Origin: Pseudomonas petrae | GTDB taxonomy: Bacteria > Pseudomonadota > Gammaproteobacteria > Pseudomonadales > Pseudomonadaceae | Direction of reading: 5' to 3' | Assembly: GCF_021728295.1 (NCBI RefSeq) | Contig: NZ_JAKJXE010000004.1 | Coordinates: 372,001-436,000 of the forward strand | Length of the DNA: 64,000 nucleotides | Translations under genes and position numbers: made by a program | Notes under the pieces: model-generated | What the model was told of the DNA's origin: nothing | Databases searched by the model: none | What the model saw: the letters and a program-made list of their open reading frames with translations, nothing else | Shown here: in pieces, positions 36,414 through 44,860 of the stretch | Layout: every line of letters starts with the position of its first letter | Numbering within the stretch: position 1 is the first letter of the stretch

Positions 36414-36880
36414 GTAGGAGCGTGGCTTGTCCTGCGATCTGGCGCGCAGCGGCAGTAAACCCGATGAATGCGGTGTGTCAGAAAGAATGGCGCCGCGAGG
36501 TTTGACGACTGCTTCGCAGCCGATCGCGGGACAAGCCACGCTCCTACAGACGTGTGTCTTGCCCTGAAATTTTGACCAACGCAAAAATGTCGAAGGAGCG
36601 CGCTTGCCCGCGAATGCGGTGTGCCTGTGACGAATCAATCGCCTGACACGCCGCGTTCGCCAGCAAGCCGGCTCCTACGGATGCTGGGTACGACAAAAAA
36701 TTTTTGCCTTGCCGAGACCCACTGTAGGAGCGCGCTTGCCCGCGAAGGCGGTGTGCGTGTGACGAATCAATCGCCTGACACGCCGCGTTCCCGGCTAAAG
36801 CCGGTCCTACATTCGCGTTCACACACAATCTCACTGACTGCGCGCGTAGCTTTTGTAGGACCGGCTTCAGCCGGGAAGAG
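36414..36880. repeat. REP/REPIN cluster with chimeric pairs
   Basis: The gap 36399-36935 holds four elements: 36414-36548 (type D, GTAGGAGCGTGGCTTGTCCT with proper inverse); 36593-36678 (left arm type C, right arm type B); 36724-36810 (left arm type C, right arm type A); 36855-36880 (single type A). The two chimeric pairs share a 43-base spacer (36616-36658 and 36748-36790) with one difference. Confidence 0.85.
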
Positions 36881-36935
36881 GCCGGTTGGGCTGCCGAGAT
36901 TTATTCCGGAAGGTTGAAGTGTGGCGGGTGCTCAA

Positions 36936-38678
36936 TCAAGTCGCGCGTATCAACGTCTGCATCAGCTCCGCCTCCGTCGACAGTGTTTTCGAGTTCGCTT
37001 GATAGGCCGTTTGCGCCTGGATCAGCTCCACCAGCTCATTGGTCAACGTGACGTTGGAGCCCTCGAGCGAGTGCCCGATAACGCTGCCCAACGTGCCAAC
37101 ACCCGGCGAGTCGTAATTGGCGGCGCCGGAAGCCAGGGTTTCGACCCAGCGCGTGTCGCTCACCGGCTGCAGGCCCTGGTTGTTGGCGAAGCTGGCGAGC
37201 ATGACCTGACCGACATTGCGGTGCAGGCCATTGCTGAACCCGATCATCAGCATGCCGCTCTTGTCGATCTTCAGCTGGGTGGCCTGCCCTGCCCCATGGC
37301 CGTCGATGACGATGTTGCTGCTGCCGGTGGCGGCGTTGTGCTGACTGATCTTGTTGAAGTCCATGACAATGCCGTCGGCATTTCCCACAGCGCCATTCGC
37401 ACCCCAACGCCCGCCCGGCTTGTTGCCATCCAGCGGTTTGGCCGGCACCCAGCCGCCGAGGGTCAGGGTGTTGTTGGCGGCGGTCAGCCATTGGCTGCCG
37501 ATCAGCGATTGCAACGAGCCGCCTGAGTCAAACAACATGCTCGCCGTCGACGGCGCCGTACTGGTCGGGTCCTGCGGGTTGCGCCCGTCGATCAGCGTAT
37601 GCATCTTCCAGCTGTTGCTGCCGTCTTTGACAAAGTACTGGGTCATCTCGTGGCGCGTGCCGAGGCTGTCGAACACGCCATAGGGTGACGCCTTGGTGTA
37701 GGTGGTGATGTCCGCAGGATTGAAGGTCGGCACCGGGCGCGGCATGAGCGGGTCGGCCGGGTAGAGCACGGGCAGTCCTCCGTCCAGCAGCGGCAGTGAG
37801 ATCGGGCCCGGGGCGGGGGCGGGGGCCGGGCTTGCGGTCCAACTGCCGTTGACGTTGACCGCCGGGCGCCATGTCTGCAGGGACAACTCGGTGTCGGACA
37901 TCATCTTCACCGCCGCCGTCGAGCCGGTGAGCGAAAGCCTGCCGGCCGCAGACACCTGCAAACCGATCTCCAGCGGCGCGGTACTGGTCGGGTCCAGCGG
38001 ATTGACGCCGTCGACGAGAATGTACGACGTCCATTTGTCGTCTTCAGTCTTGACGAAGTACTGCTTGAGCTCGTGAGCCTGCGGCGGAACGCCGGCGTCC
38101 TGAATCAGCCGCCCCGTCACCCGCGTGTACGTGGTCGGGTCGCCAGGGTCGAAGCGCGGAATAGCCCCAAGTGACGGCGACCCCGCATTCAGGTTGAGGG
38201 TCTGCTCCATCTTGCCGGTGGCCTTGGGCGACATGCCGGCGGCGTCAATCTTCAGATCCGTCCGAACGCCGCTGATCACCTGTCCGTCGTCCGTCAGCCC
38301 ATAGCCCTGCAAGCGGCTGCCGTGGGAGTCGACGACAAAATTCTGCGCATCCTTGATGAAGGCCCCTGACCGGCCGTAACTGATGGAACCGGCGTCACTC
38401 ATGACAAAAAAACCGCTGCCCTGAATGCGCATGTCGAGGGCCCTACCCTCGCTGGTGATGACCCCGCCGGGCGCAAAATTCTGCGAAACGTTGGCCACCT
38501 GCACGCCATCCCCCGAGGCCGTCCGGCTGCCGCCGAGCAGGGATGAGGAATAGACCGCCGAGAACTCGGCGCGAGAGGATTTGAAACCGGCCGTGTGGAC
38601 GTTGGCAATGTTGTTGCCAGCCACTTCCATGCGCTTGTGCGCCGCGTGCAAACCTGAAACCGCTGTGTTGAATGACAT
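36936..38678 (-). CDS. Second hook protein FlgE2, with internal duplication
   Basis: 580 residues from the ATG at 38678 (AGGGAG ribosome site), against 444 for the other hook protein. N-terminus MSFNTAVSGLHAAHKRMEVAGNNIANVHTAGFKSS and C-terminus SNVTLTNELVELIQAQTAYQANSKTLSTEAELMQTLI are clear hook-family ends. The middle has two copies of one module: about 174-283 (TTYT..HELKQYFVK..LVDGVNPLDPTSTAP) and about 317-415 (TTYT..HEMTQYFVK..LIDGRNPQDPTSTAP), joined by a Pro/Ala linker (APAPAPGP, 285-292). The usual hook protein has one copy. It stands where flgE normally abuts flgF. It may be an alternative or minor hook subunit. Confidence 0.88.
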   Translation of the reverse strand: MSFNTAVSGLHAAHKRMEVAGNNIANVHTAGFKSSRAEFSAVYSSSLLGGSRTASGDGVQVANVSQNFAPGGVITSEGRALDMRIQGSGFFVMSDAGSISYGRSGAFIKDAQNFVVDSHGSRLQGYGLTDDGQVISGVRTDLKIDAAGMSPKATGKMEQTLNLNAGSPSLGAIPRFDPGDPTTYTRVTGRLIQDAGVPPQAHELKQYFVKTEDDKWTSYILVDGVNPLDPTSTAPLEIGLQVSAAGRLSLTGSTAAVKMMSDTELSLQTWRPAVNVNGSWTASPAPAPAPGPISLPLLDGGLPVLYPADPLMPRPVPTFNPADITTYTKASPYGVFDSLGTRHEMTQYFVKDGSNSWKMHTLIDGRNPQDPTSTAPSTASMLFDSGGSLQSLIGSQWLTAANNTLTLGGWVPAKPLDGNKPGGRWGANGAVGNADGIVMDFNKISQHNAATGSSNIVIDGHGAGQATQLKIDKSGMLMIGFSNGLHRNVGQVMLASFANNQGLQPVSDTRWVETLASGAANYDSPGVGTLGSVIGHSLEGSNVTLTNELVELIQAQTAYQANSKTLSTEAELMQTLIRAT

Positions 38679-38883
38679 GAACACTCCCTGAGTCGTTGTT
38701 CAACGACACGCTCGTCAATGCATCGAGATTCGCGGGCAAAGGAATGCAATCGAACGGACCGCATAAACGGCGCCGCTCAATGGCATTTATTTGTCAGCGA
38801 ACTTAATTCTCGCAAAGACGAAAGTAGGAAGTTTCCAGTTGTAGAGTGGGACGGCTCTTGATGTTTCATCCCGAAAAAAAGGC

Positions 38884-38910
38884 AAAAAAAAGCCCCTCCG
38901 AGAGGGGCTT
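38884..38910 (-). terminator. Intrinsic terminator after flgE
   Basis: AGCCCCTC (38891-38898) pairs with GAGGGGCT (38902-38909) around CGA, with seven T on the minus strand after it (38884-38890). It closes flgB-C-D-E, so flgE2 is a separate transcript. Confidence 0.88.
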
Positions 38911-38935
38911 GATCGAGCGTATCCAGCGACCGTTA

Positions 38936-40270
38936 TCAGGTCATCTGAATGATCGTCTGCATGATAGTGCTCTGCGTCGAAATGGTCTTGGCGTTCGCCT
39001 GGTAGTTGCTCTGCGCCTTGATCAGGTTGACCAGTTCACCGGTCAGGTCGACGTTGGACTCTTCCAGCGCCTGCCCGGTCAAGTAACCCAGCGTACCCGA
39101 CTGCGGCGCACCCGTGACCGGGATGCCCGACGCGGACGATTCGCGCCAATTGGTGCCGCCTGCCGGTGCCAGACCCTGAACGTTGGCGAAGTTGGTCAAA
39201 GACACTTGACCGATGACCGTCGACTGACCGTTGGTGTAGGTCGCGAACATCTTGCCGTTGGCATCGATGTTCATGGCCGTGATCTGACCGGTGGCGTAGC
39301 CGTTCTGGGTCTTGGTGATTGCACCCGACACGGAGTTGGTCTGAGTGGTCGCCAGCATGTTGAGCTTGATACCGCCCGCGTTGGCGGACGCACCGTTGCT
39401 CGACCAGGTGGTGGTGCTGCCAACGGTAGTCTTGGCAGACGGTACCCAGTTGTTGATGGTGAAAACACCGTCCGTACCCACCCCCACGTTTGGCGAGTTG
39501 GTGGTATCAGGGGCGCCGGTGCCGCTGGTGATCAAGCCACCCGAAGAATCGAAGGTCACGGCTGTCGCGTCAGCCTTGGTGGACGTGGGATCGCTGATGC
39601 TGCGACCGTCAACCAGGCTGTACATCGTCCAGGTATTGGTGCCCGTCTTCGAAAAATACTGGTCGAGGGTGTGCTCATTACCCTGACTGTCATACAGCGG
39701 CGTGCTGTAGGTGGTGGTGTAGCTGTTGGTGTCCGACGGCGAGAACGTCGCTACAGTCGGAACCGTCGACGAGGAGTTCAGGTTGGAAGCGACGGTGATC
39801 AAGCTGGTGCTTTTCGGCGCCAGGTTCGACGAATCGACACGCAGGTTGCTCAGCACGCCCGTGGCGACGTTGCCCTGACCGTCAACGCTGTAGCCCTGCA
39901 GGTTATTGCCCGCTTCGTTGACGATGTAGCCATCGGTGTCGGTGTGAAAAGCGCCGGCCCGGGTGTAGAGCTTCTCGCCGTTGTTGCTCATCATGAAGAA
40001 GCCGTTGCCGTTGATCGCCAGGTCCAGGCTGCGACCGGTACCGGTGCTCAGCGTGCCCTGGGTGAACTGCTGCGAAACCGCGGCGGTGGTGACGCCGCTG
40101 CCGGTGTTGGTGCCGCCGGACGTGCCGCGAATCGATTGGGCGTACTGGTCTGCAAACTCCGCACGGGAAGATTTGAAACCGGTGGTCGCGACGTTGGCAA
40201 TGTTGTTGCCGGTAACGTCGAGACTTTTGTTTGCAGCATAGAGCCCACTAAGACCAACATTGAAAGACAT
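38936..40270 (-). CDS. flgE: FlgE, flagellar hook protein
   Basis: 444 residues, usual size for Pseudomonas FlgE. N-terminus MSFNVGLSGLYAANKSLDVTGNNIANVATTGFKSSRAEFAD; C-terminus EESNVDLTGELVNLIKAQSNYQANAKTISTQSTIMQTIIQMT. A single central module YDSQGNEHTLDQYFSK...SLVDGRSISDPTST corresponds to the one doubled in FlgE2. Forms the hook. 28 bases from flgD. Confidence 0.96.
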   Translation of the reverse strand: MSFNVGLSGLYAANKSLDVTGNNIANVATTGFKSSRAEFADQYAQSIRGTSGGTNTGSGVTTAAVSQQFTQGTLSTGTGRSLDLAINGNGFFMMSNNGEKLYTRAGAFHTDTDGYIVNEAGNNLQGYSVDGQGNVATGVLSNLRVDSSNLAPKSTSLITVASNLNSSSTVPTVATFSPSDTNSYTTTYSTPLYDSQGNEHTLDQYFSKTGTNTWTMYSLVDGRSISDPTSTKADATAVTFDSSGGLITSGTGAPDTTNSPNVGVGTDGVFTINNWVPSAKTTVGSTTTWSSNGASANAGGIKLNMLATTQTNSVSGAITKTQNGYATGQITAMNIDANGKMFATYTNGQSTVIGQVSLTNFANVQGLAPAGGTNWRESSASGIPVTGAPQSGTLGYLTGQALEESNVDLTGELVNLIKAQSNYQANAKTISTQSTIMQTIIQMT

Positions 40271-40298
40271 GATTAACTCCTGCGCCGTCTAGTCGGCT

Positions 40299-41018
40299 CT
40301 AAATTCCGATTTGCTTGATTTTTGCCAGTGCCACCTGGGTGCCGCCGGCGAGGTTCAACGTCATGTCAGAGCCCGTTGTGCCCATGGTCACGCTGTTCAC
40401 TGTCGCTGGCAGGTAAGTGCTCAGATTAGTAGCGGTGCCGTTGAGGCTGCCGTTGGCGACGAAGCTGTAATTGCCCGCTGCCACCGCTGCGCCGCTTTCA
40501 TCTTTGCCATCCCAGCTAAAGGATGTGGTGCCGGCTGGCTGAGTGCCCAGGTCGATGGTGCGCACGACATTGGTACCGGTGCTGTCGTAGATCTTCACCG
40601 TGGTGGCGGTGCTGGACGATGGCAACACCACCGAGCCGGTCATGGCCTTGCTGGTGTCGACGTAGGTCGAACCGGCGTCCACGGTCACCGAACGGCCGAC
40701 CAGGGACGAGGCCTGCAATGCCTGCGACGACTGGTACATGGTGCTGATCGAATCGACCGAGGTGCTCAGGTTCTGCATGGTTTCCAGGCTGCTGAACTGA
40801 GCCAGCTGCGCCACGAACTCGCTGTTGTCCTGCGGATCGAGCGGGTTCTGATTCTGCATTTGCGTGACCAGCAATTGCAGGAATGAATCCTTGCCCAGCG
40901 AACTGGACCCGGTGAGGCTGCTGGTGCTGGATTTGGTGCTAGTGCCTGTGGTTCCGGGGGTCGTGCTTTGCAGCCCTTTGAGGAACGACGAGGTAGCGTC
41001 TGTGTTTGAGACCGTCAT
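40299..41018 (-). CDS. flgD: FlgD, hook cap / scaffold protein
   Basis: 239 residues. N-terminal conserved segment LGKDSFLQLLVTQMQNQNPLDPQDNSEFVAQLAQFSSLETMQNL is the FlgD signature; the C-terminal half has the Ig-like/tudor region with FSWDGKDESGAAVAAGNYSF. It caps the growing hook. Between flgC and flgE with short gaps. Confidence 0.96.
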   Translation of the reverse strand: MTVSNTDATSSFLKGLQSTTPGTTGTSTKSSTSSLTGSSSLGKDSFLQLLVTQMQNQNPLDPQDNSEFVAQLAQFSSLETMQNLSTSVDSISTMYQSSQALQASSLVGRSVTVDAGSTYVDTSKAMTGSVVLPSSSTATTVKIYDSTGTNVVRTIDLGTQPAGTTSFSWDGKDESGAAVAAGNYSFVANGSLNGTATNLSTYLPATVNSVTMGTTGSDMTLNLAGGTQVALAKIKQIGI

Positions 41019-41033
41019 GGATTTCGCCCTTTA

Positions 41034-41477
41034 TCACTGACCCAGGGTCAGGACCTTCTGCATCATTGTTTTCGCGGTGTTCATGATTTCCGCGTTGGTC
41101 TGGAACGAACGGCTGGCCGAGATCATGTCGGCCATCTCGTTGACGACGTTGACGTTCGGGTAGTAGACGTAGCCGTTCTTGTCGGCTGACGGGTGGTTTG
41201 GCTCGTAACGTGCTTCCAGGTTGGAGGCGTCTTCGACGATGCCTGAAACCTGTACGCCGGTGCCGGCCTGGCCCTGGTCTTCGAACAGCGATGCACTGCC
41301 ACCGGATTCCTGACCCTGGAAGACTGTGGCGAACACCGGATGGCGGGCGCGGTAGGTCTTGTCCATGCTGGAGGACACGGTTTCGGCGTTGGCAATGTTG
41401 CTGGCCACGGTGTTGAGGCGGGTGTTCTGGGCACTCATGCCGCTACCGGCAATATTGAAAACACTGGACAGGGACAT
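41034..41477 (-). CDS. flgC: FlgC, proximal rod protein
   Basis: 147 residues, standard. N-terminus MSLSSVFNIAGSGMSAQNTRLNTVASNIANAETVSSS, C-terminus VNVVNEMADMISASRSFQTNAEIMNTAKTMMQKVLTLGQ. Part of the rod with FlgB and FlgF; 3 bases from flgB. Confidence 0.97.
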   Translation of the reverse strand: MSLSSVFNIAGSGMSAQNTRLNTVASNIANAETVSSSMDKTYRARHPVFATVFQGQESGGSASLFEDQGQAGTGVQVSGIVEDASNLEARYEPNHPSADKNGYVYYPNVNVVNEMADMISASRSFQTNAEIMNTAKTMMQKVLTLGQ

Positions 41478-41480
41478 GGA

Positions 41481-41888
41481 TTACTCTCCGCGCAGGGCTG
41501 CAACGAGCCCTTTGAATTTGCTGTTGAGCAAGGTGAAGCTGGCCTGAAAACCAATGGCGTTTTCGGCGTAGTTGGCGTTTTCGACCTGGGAGTCGACGGT
41601 GTTCTGGTCCAGCGACGGCTGCGACGGGGTGCGGTAGAGCAGGCTGGCTTCGCCATCGCTCATGCCTTCGGCTTCGATATGACGGTTGTTGGTCATGTCG
41701 AGGGCGAAGTGGCCGTTTTTGCTTTTGTCGCTTTCGGCGGCCAGGACTTTGGAGAAGTCGAGGTCGCGCGCCTTGTAGTTGGGGGTGTCGGCGTTGGTGA
41801 TGTTGTTGGCCAGCACTTCGGCACGCTGGGCGCGGAAGTTGAGTGCTTTTTCGTGGATGCCGAGGGCGTTTTCAAAACTGATGCTCAT
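41481..41888 (-). CDS. flgB: FlgB, proximal rod protein
   Basis: 135 residues from the ATG at 41888 (MSISFENALGIHEKALNFRAQRAEVLANNITNADTPNYKARDLDF). The open frame to 42017 is upstream leader containing the sigma-54 promoter. First gene of flgB-C-D-E. Confidence 0.97.
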   Translation of the reverse strand: MSISFENALGIHEKALNFRAQRAEVLANNITNADTPNYKARDLDFSKVLAAESDKSKNGHFALDMTNNRHIEAEGMSDGEASLLYRTPSQPSLDQNTVDSQVENANYAENAIGFQASFTLLNSKFKGLVAALRGE

Positions 41889-41932
41889 GTCGGGACCTTT
41901 GAGGGCTGACCAGATGTACGTGCAAGAGTTAT

Positions 41933-41948
41933 AGCAAGGTGCGTGCCA
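41933..41948 (-). promoter_or_regulatory. Sigma-54 promoter of flgBCDE
   Basis: Minus strand TGGCACGCACCTTGCT, a perfect match to TGGCACG-N4-TTGCW. Predicted start near 41922, 34 bases before the flgB ATG. The strongest sigma-54 site in the window. Confidence 0.92.
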
Positions 41949-42128
41949 CTTGCTGGAAGTGCGGATTTGCGGGGGCTGCAGGGGTGTTGGTGGGGAGGGA
42001 TGACAGAAAAGCGGCAAGGGATTTCCGCTTGATGAGAGGAAAGCGGCAAGGGAGGTGCCGTTTTTTTGCCGTTACATCCGTGCTCGGTCCTGCTGACCGT
42101 TAACAGCATCTGCCTAACGGCAGATATT

Positions 42129-42857
42129 TCGCCTTCGGCGAGTTACTTGGAAAAGCACCCCAAGTAACCAAGGGTGCCTGCTCCTGGCTAGGCCCGACTT
42201 CGTCGGGTTCCCTCACTCCGACGACGCTCCGTGGGCCCGCGCCGAACGGACATCCATGTCCTGACGGCGCTCTCGCGGCATCCATGCCGCTCGGCCCACT
42301 CCGCGTCGTCTGCGTTCAGCCTGCACCCAAGTCGCGATAGGTGTCGTCTGGGCGTTATGTGTATGAAGATCAAGATCAACAGCTTCCCGGCTAAAGCCGG
42401 TCCCACTAAATAGCAGCGCGTGTATTCAGAAAAAGTGGCGACGACCTCGACTGTGGGACCGGCTTTAGCCGGGAAGATGTCAGCGGGCACGTCACAGAAT
42501 TGATGGTGACCAAACGGGCCCCTTCCCGGCTAAAGCCGGTCCTACTGACCGTGCGCTAATACCTGTAGGACCGGCTTTAGCCGGGAAGCTCTTGATCTGC
42601 GCAGCGCTTTTGATCTTCGTACACAAAAAGTCTAGTCACCGCCAATCGCGACTTGGGTGCAGGCTGAACGCAGCTCTCGCGCAGTGGGCCGAGCCGCATG
42701 GATGCGGCGAGAGCGCCGTCAGGACATGGATGTCCGTTCGGCGCGGGCCCACGGAGCGAGACCGGAGTGAAGGAACCCTGACGAAGGAAGGGCCTAGCCA
42801 GGAGCAAGCACCCTTGGTTACTTGGGGTGCTTTTCCAAGTAACTCGCCGAAGGCGAA
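42129..42857. repeat. Large inverted repeat enclosing four REP sequences
   Basis: The gap 41889-42982 between flgB and cheR has no gene. Two imperfect inverted arms of about 210 bases, 42129-42338 and 42645-42857, begin and end with CGCCTTCGGCGAGTTACTTGG and its complement. They are copies of a dispersed Pseudomonas repeat that often gets called as small proteins. Between them are four type A REP copies at 42383-42406, 42453-42476, 42522-42545 and 42565-42588 in alternating orientation. Confidence 0.85.
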
Positions 42858-42939
42858 ACAGTCCGGCCGTTAGGCCGGGCCTCCTGGCGCCACCACAAAA
42901 AACGGATACTTACAAAACCGGCAACGCCAACACAAAATG

Positions 42940-42961
42940 AAAAAACCCGCCTAAGCGGGTT
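42940..42961 (-). terminator. Intrinsic terminator after cheR
   Basis: AACCCGC (42944-42950) pairs with GCGGGTT (42955-42961), loop CTAA, with T residues following on the minus strand. It ends the cheV-cheR transcript. Confidence 0.85.
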
Positions 42962-42982
42962 CTAACAAGAAAGCGCAGCCAA

Positions 42983-43810
42983 TCACTTGGCCTGATAAAT
43001 AATCCCGGGACTGCACTGCACCATCTGATAATGATCGGGCAACCCGTTCAACGCCTCCGACGCCCCAAGGAACAAATACCCCCCAGGCTTCAACGTCGAA
43101 TGAATGCGCAACAAAATATCCTTCTTCACATCCGCCGAAAAATAAATCAGCACGTTGCGACAGAACACGATATCGAACTTGCCCAACGCCGCATAACTGT
43201 CCAACAAATTGAACGAGCGAAACTCCACACGGCTCTTGATCGGCGCCTTCACCGTCCAGCGCCCTGGCGTCTTCTGATCGAAGAAACGCTGCAAACGGTC
43301 CGGCGACAAACCCCGGCCGATGGCCAGACTGTCGTACTCACCCGTCTTGCAATTGTTCAACATCAAACCCGACAAATCCGTCGCCACAATCTGCGCGCCC
43401 GACTTCAACTGCCCCGGGTTACTGCGCTCGAACTCATCGATCGTCATCGACAACGAATACGGCTCCTGCCCCGACGAACACGCCGCCGACCAGATGCGCA
43501 AACGCTGGCCAGGGCTGGCCTTGATCGCCTCCGGCAAGACCTTGTTCTTCAGCACCTCGAAGGGGTACGTATCGCGAAACCACAACGTCTCGTTAGTGGT
43601 CATCGCATCGACCACCTGCTCGCGCAAACCACTGCGCGGCTGGGTCTGGATGCGCTGGATCAGCTCACCCAACGACTTGATGGACTGCTGCTCCATCAAC
43701 TTGTTGAGGCGGCTGGAGACCAGATACTGTTTATTTTCACCCAGCAAAATGCCACAGGCTTTTTCCAGGAATACCCGGAACTGATCAAAATCCAAATTAC
43801 CTGTAGACAT
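42983..43810 (-). CDS. cheR: CheR, chemotaxis protein methyltransferase
   Basis: 275 residues from the ATG at 43810 (MSTGNLDFDQFRVFLEKACGI). Methylates glutamates of chemoreceptors using SAM. Motifs: VDAMTTNETLWFRDTYPFEVL, RIWSAACSSGQEPYSLSM (SAM site), DIVFCRNVLIYF and LKPGGYLFLGASE. Lies after cheV with a gap of 44 bases; a terminator follows. Confidence 0.97.
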   Translation of the reverse strand: MSTGNLDFDQFRVFLEKACGILLGENKQYLVSSRLNKLMEQQSIKSLGELIQRIQTQPRSGLREQVVDAMTTNETLWFRDTYPFEVLKNKVLPEAIKASPGQRLRIWSAACSSGQEPYSLSMTIDEFERSNPGQLKSGAQIVATDLSGLMLNNCKTGEYDSLAIGRGLSPDRLQRFFDQKTPGRWTVKAPIKSRVEFRSFNLLDSYAALGKFDIVFCRNVLIYFSADVKKDILLRIHSTLKPGGYLFLGASEALNGLPDHYQMVQCSPGIIYQAK

Positions 43811-43854
43811 GCCGCCTCTCAAATCATGTGAACAGCAAGGAGGAAAACCCCTCC

Positions 43855-44787
43855 TCAGCTGATATCTGCCGCCTTGATACGATCTACTACCCTCGCCGCC
43901 AGATCGTCCGGCCGGAACTTGGCCAGGAAATCATCAGCGCCGACCTTCTTGACCATCGCCTGGTTGAACACGCCGGACAATGACGTATGCAGCACGATGT
44001 GCAACTTCTGCATGCGCGGGTCGTTGCGAATCTCCGCAGTGAGGGTATAGCCATCCATTTCCGGCATTTCAATGTCGGAAATCATCATCAGGAATTCTTC
44101 TTCCGGCTTCTTGCCCTCTTCCACCAGTTTGCGCAGGAAATCGAGTGCCTGACGACCGTCATTCAACGCCGTGACTTCCACGCCGACGGTTTGCAGGCAA
44201 CGCGTCACCTGTTTGCGCGCCACCGAGGAATCATCGACCGTCAACACGCGCAGCGAGAGCGCCTTGTGCTGCACCTCCGCCGTGACCACGCCGACCGAGA
44301 TGTTCTCGGAGACCGGCGCCACTTCGGCGAGGATCTTCTCGACGTCGATGATTTCCACCAACTGGTTGTCCAGACGCGTCACTGCCGTCAGGTAGTGGTC
44401 GCGACCGGTGCCCTTGGGTGGTGGATGAATGTCTTCCCAGTTCATGTTGACGATGCGTTCCACCGCATGCACCAGGAAGCCCTGAATCTTGGTGTTGTAC
44501 TCCGTGATGATCACAAAGGAATTGGTAATGTCAGCCAGCGGCTTGCCGCCGGTCGCCAATGCCAGATCGAGGATCGGGATGGTCCCGCCACGAATGCTTG
44601 CCACACCGCGCACAATCGGACTGGATTTGGGCATGTGGGTAAGTTTTGGGCACTGAAGCACCTCTTTTACCTTGAACACGTTGATCCCATATAACTGCTT
44701 GCCGTCCAACCGGAACAGCAACAGTTCAAGGCGGTTCTGCCCTACCAGTTGAGTGCGCTGGTTTACTGAATCCATCACACCAGCCAT
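43855..44787 (-). CDS. cheV: CheV, CheW-receiver coupling protein
   Basis: 310 residues. Residues 15-160 are a CheW-like domain (LELLLFRLDGKQLYGINVFKVKEVL), residues 178-305 a receiver domain with DD at 185-186 and phospho-acceptor Asp238 (MISDIEMPEMDG). Couples receptors to CheA and is thought to act as a phosphate sink. GGAGG ribosome site before the ATG. Divergent from flgA; the 73-base gap holds the flgA promoter. Confidence 0.96.
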   Translation of the reverse strand: MAGVMDSVNQRTQLVGQNRLELLLFRLDGKQLYGINVFKVKEVLQCPKLTHMPKSSPIVRGVASIRGGTIPILDLALATGGKPLADITNSFVIITEYNTKIQGFLVHAVERIVNMNWEDIHPPPKGTGRDHYLTAVTRLDNQLVEIIDVEKILAEVAPVSENISVGVVTAEVQHKALSLRVLTVDDSSVARKQVTRCLQTVGVEVTALNDGRQALDFLRKLVEEGKKPEEEFLMMISDIEMPEMDGYTLTAEIRNDPRMQKLHIVLHTSLSGVFNQAMVKKVGADDFLAKFRPDDLAARVVDRIKAADIS

Positions 44788-44833
44788 GCACCACTCCTCC
44801 CAAAACGACCAATTGCGCTACCGGATCGGTAAG

Positions 44834-44849
44834 CGGCACGGCCCTTGCT
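44834..44849 (+). promoter_or_regulatory. Sigma-54 promoter of flgA
   Basis: CGGCACGGCCCTTGCT matches TGGCACG-N4-TTGCW at all but the first base. The conserved GC of the -12 element ends at 44848, so transcription should begin at about 44860, right at the flgA ATG (44861). Confidence 0.85.
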
Positions 44850-44860
44850 ATTTACTCATC

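Noticed and set aside
38744..38760. Sigma-54 promoter before flgE2 (minus strand GGTCCGTTCGATTGC)
   Set aside because: The distance between GG and GC is 11, not 10, which normally abolishes sigma-54 recognition.
42231..42807. Short proteins in the flgB-cheR gap (for example with PAPNGHPCPDGALAAS)
   Set aside because: They come from a dispersed Pseudomonas repeat present here in two inverted copies; similar text is commonly mis-called as protein.
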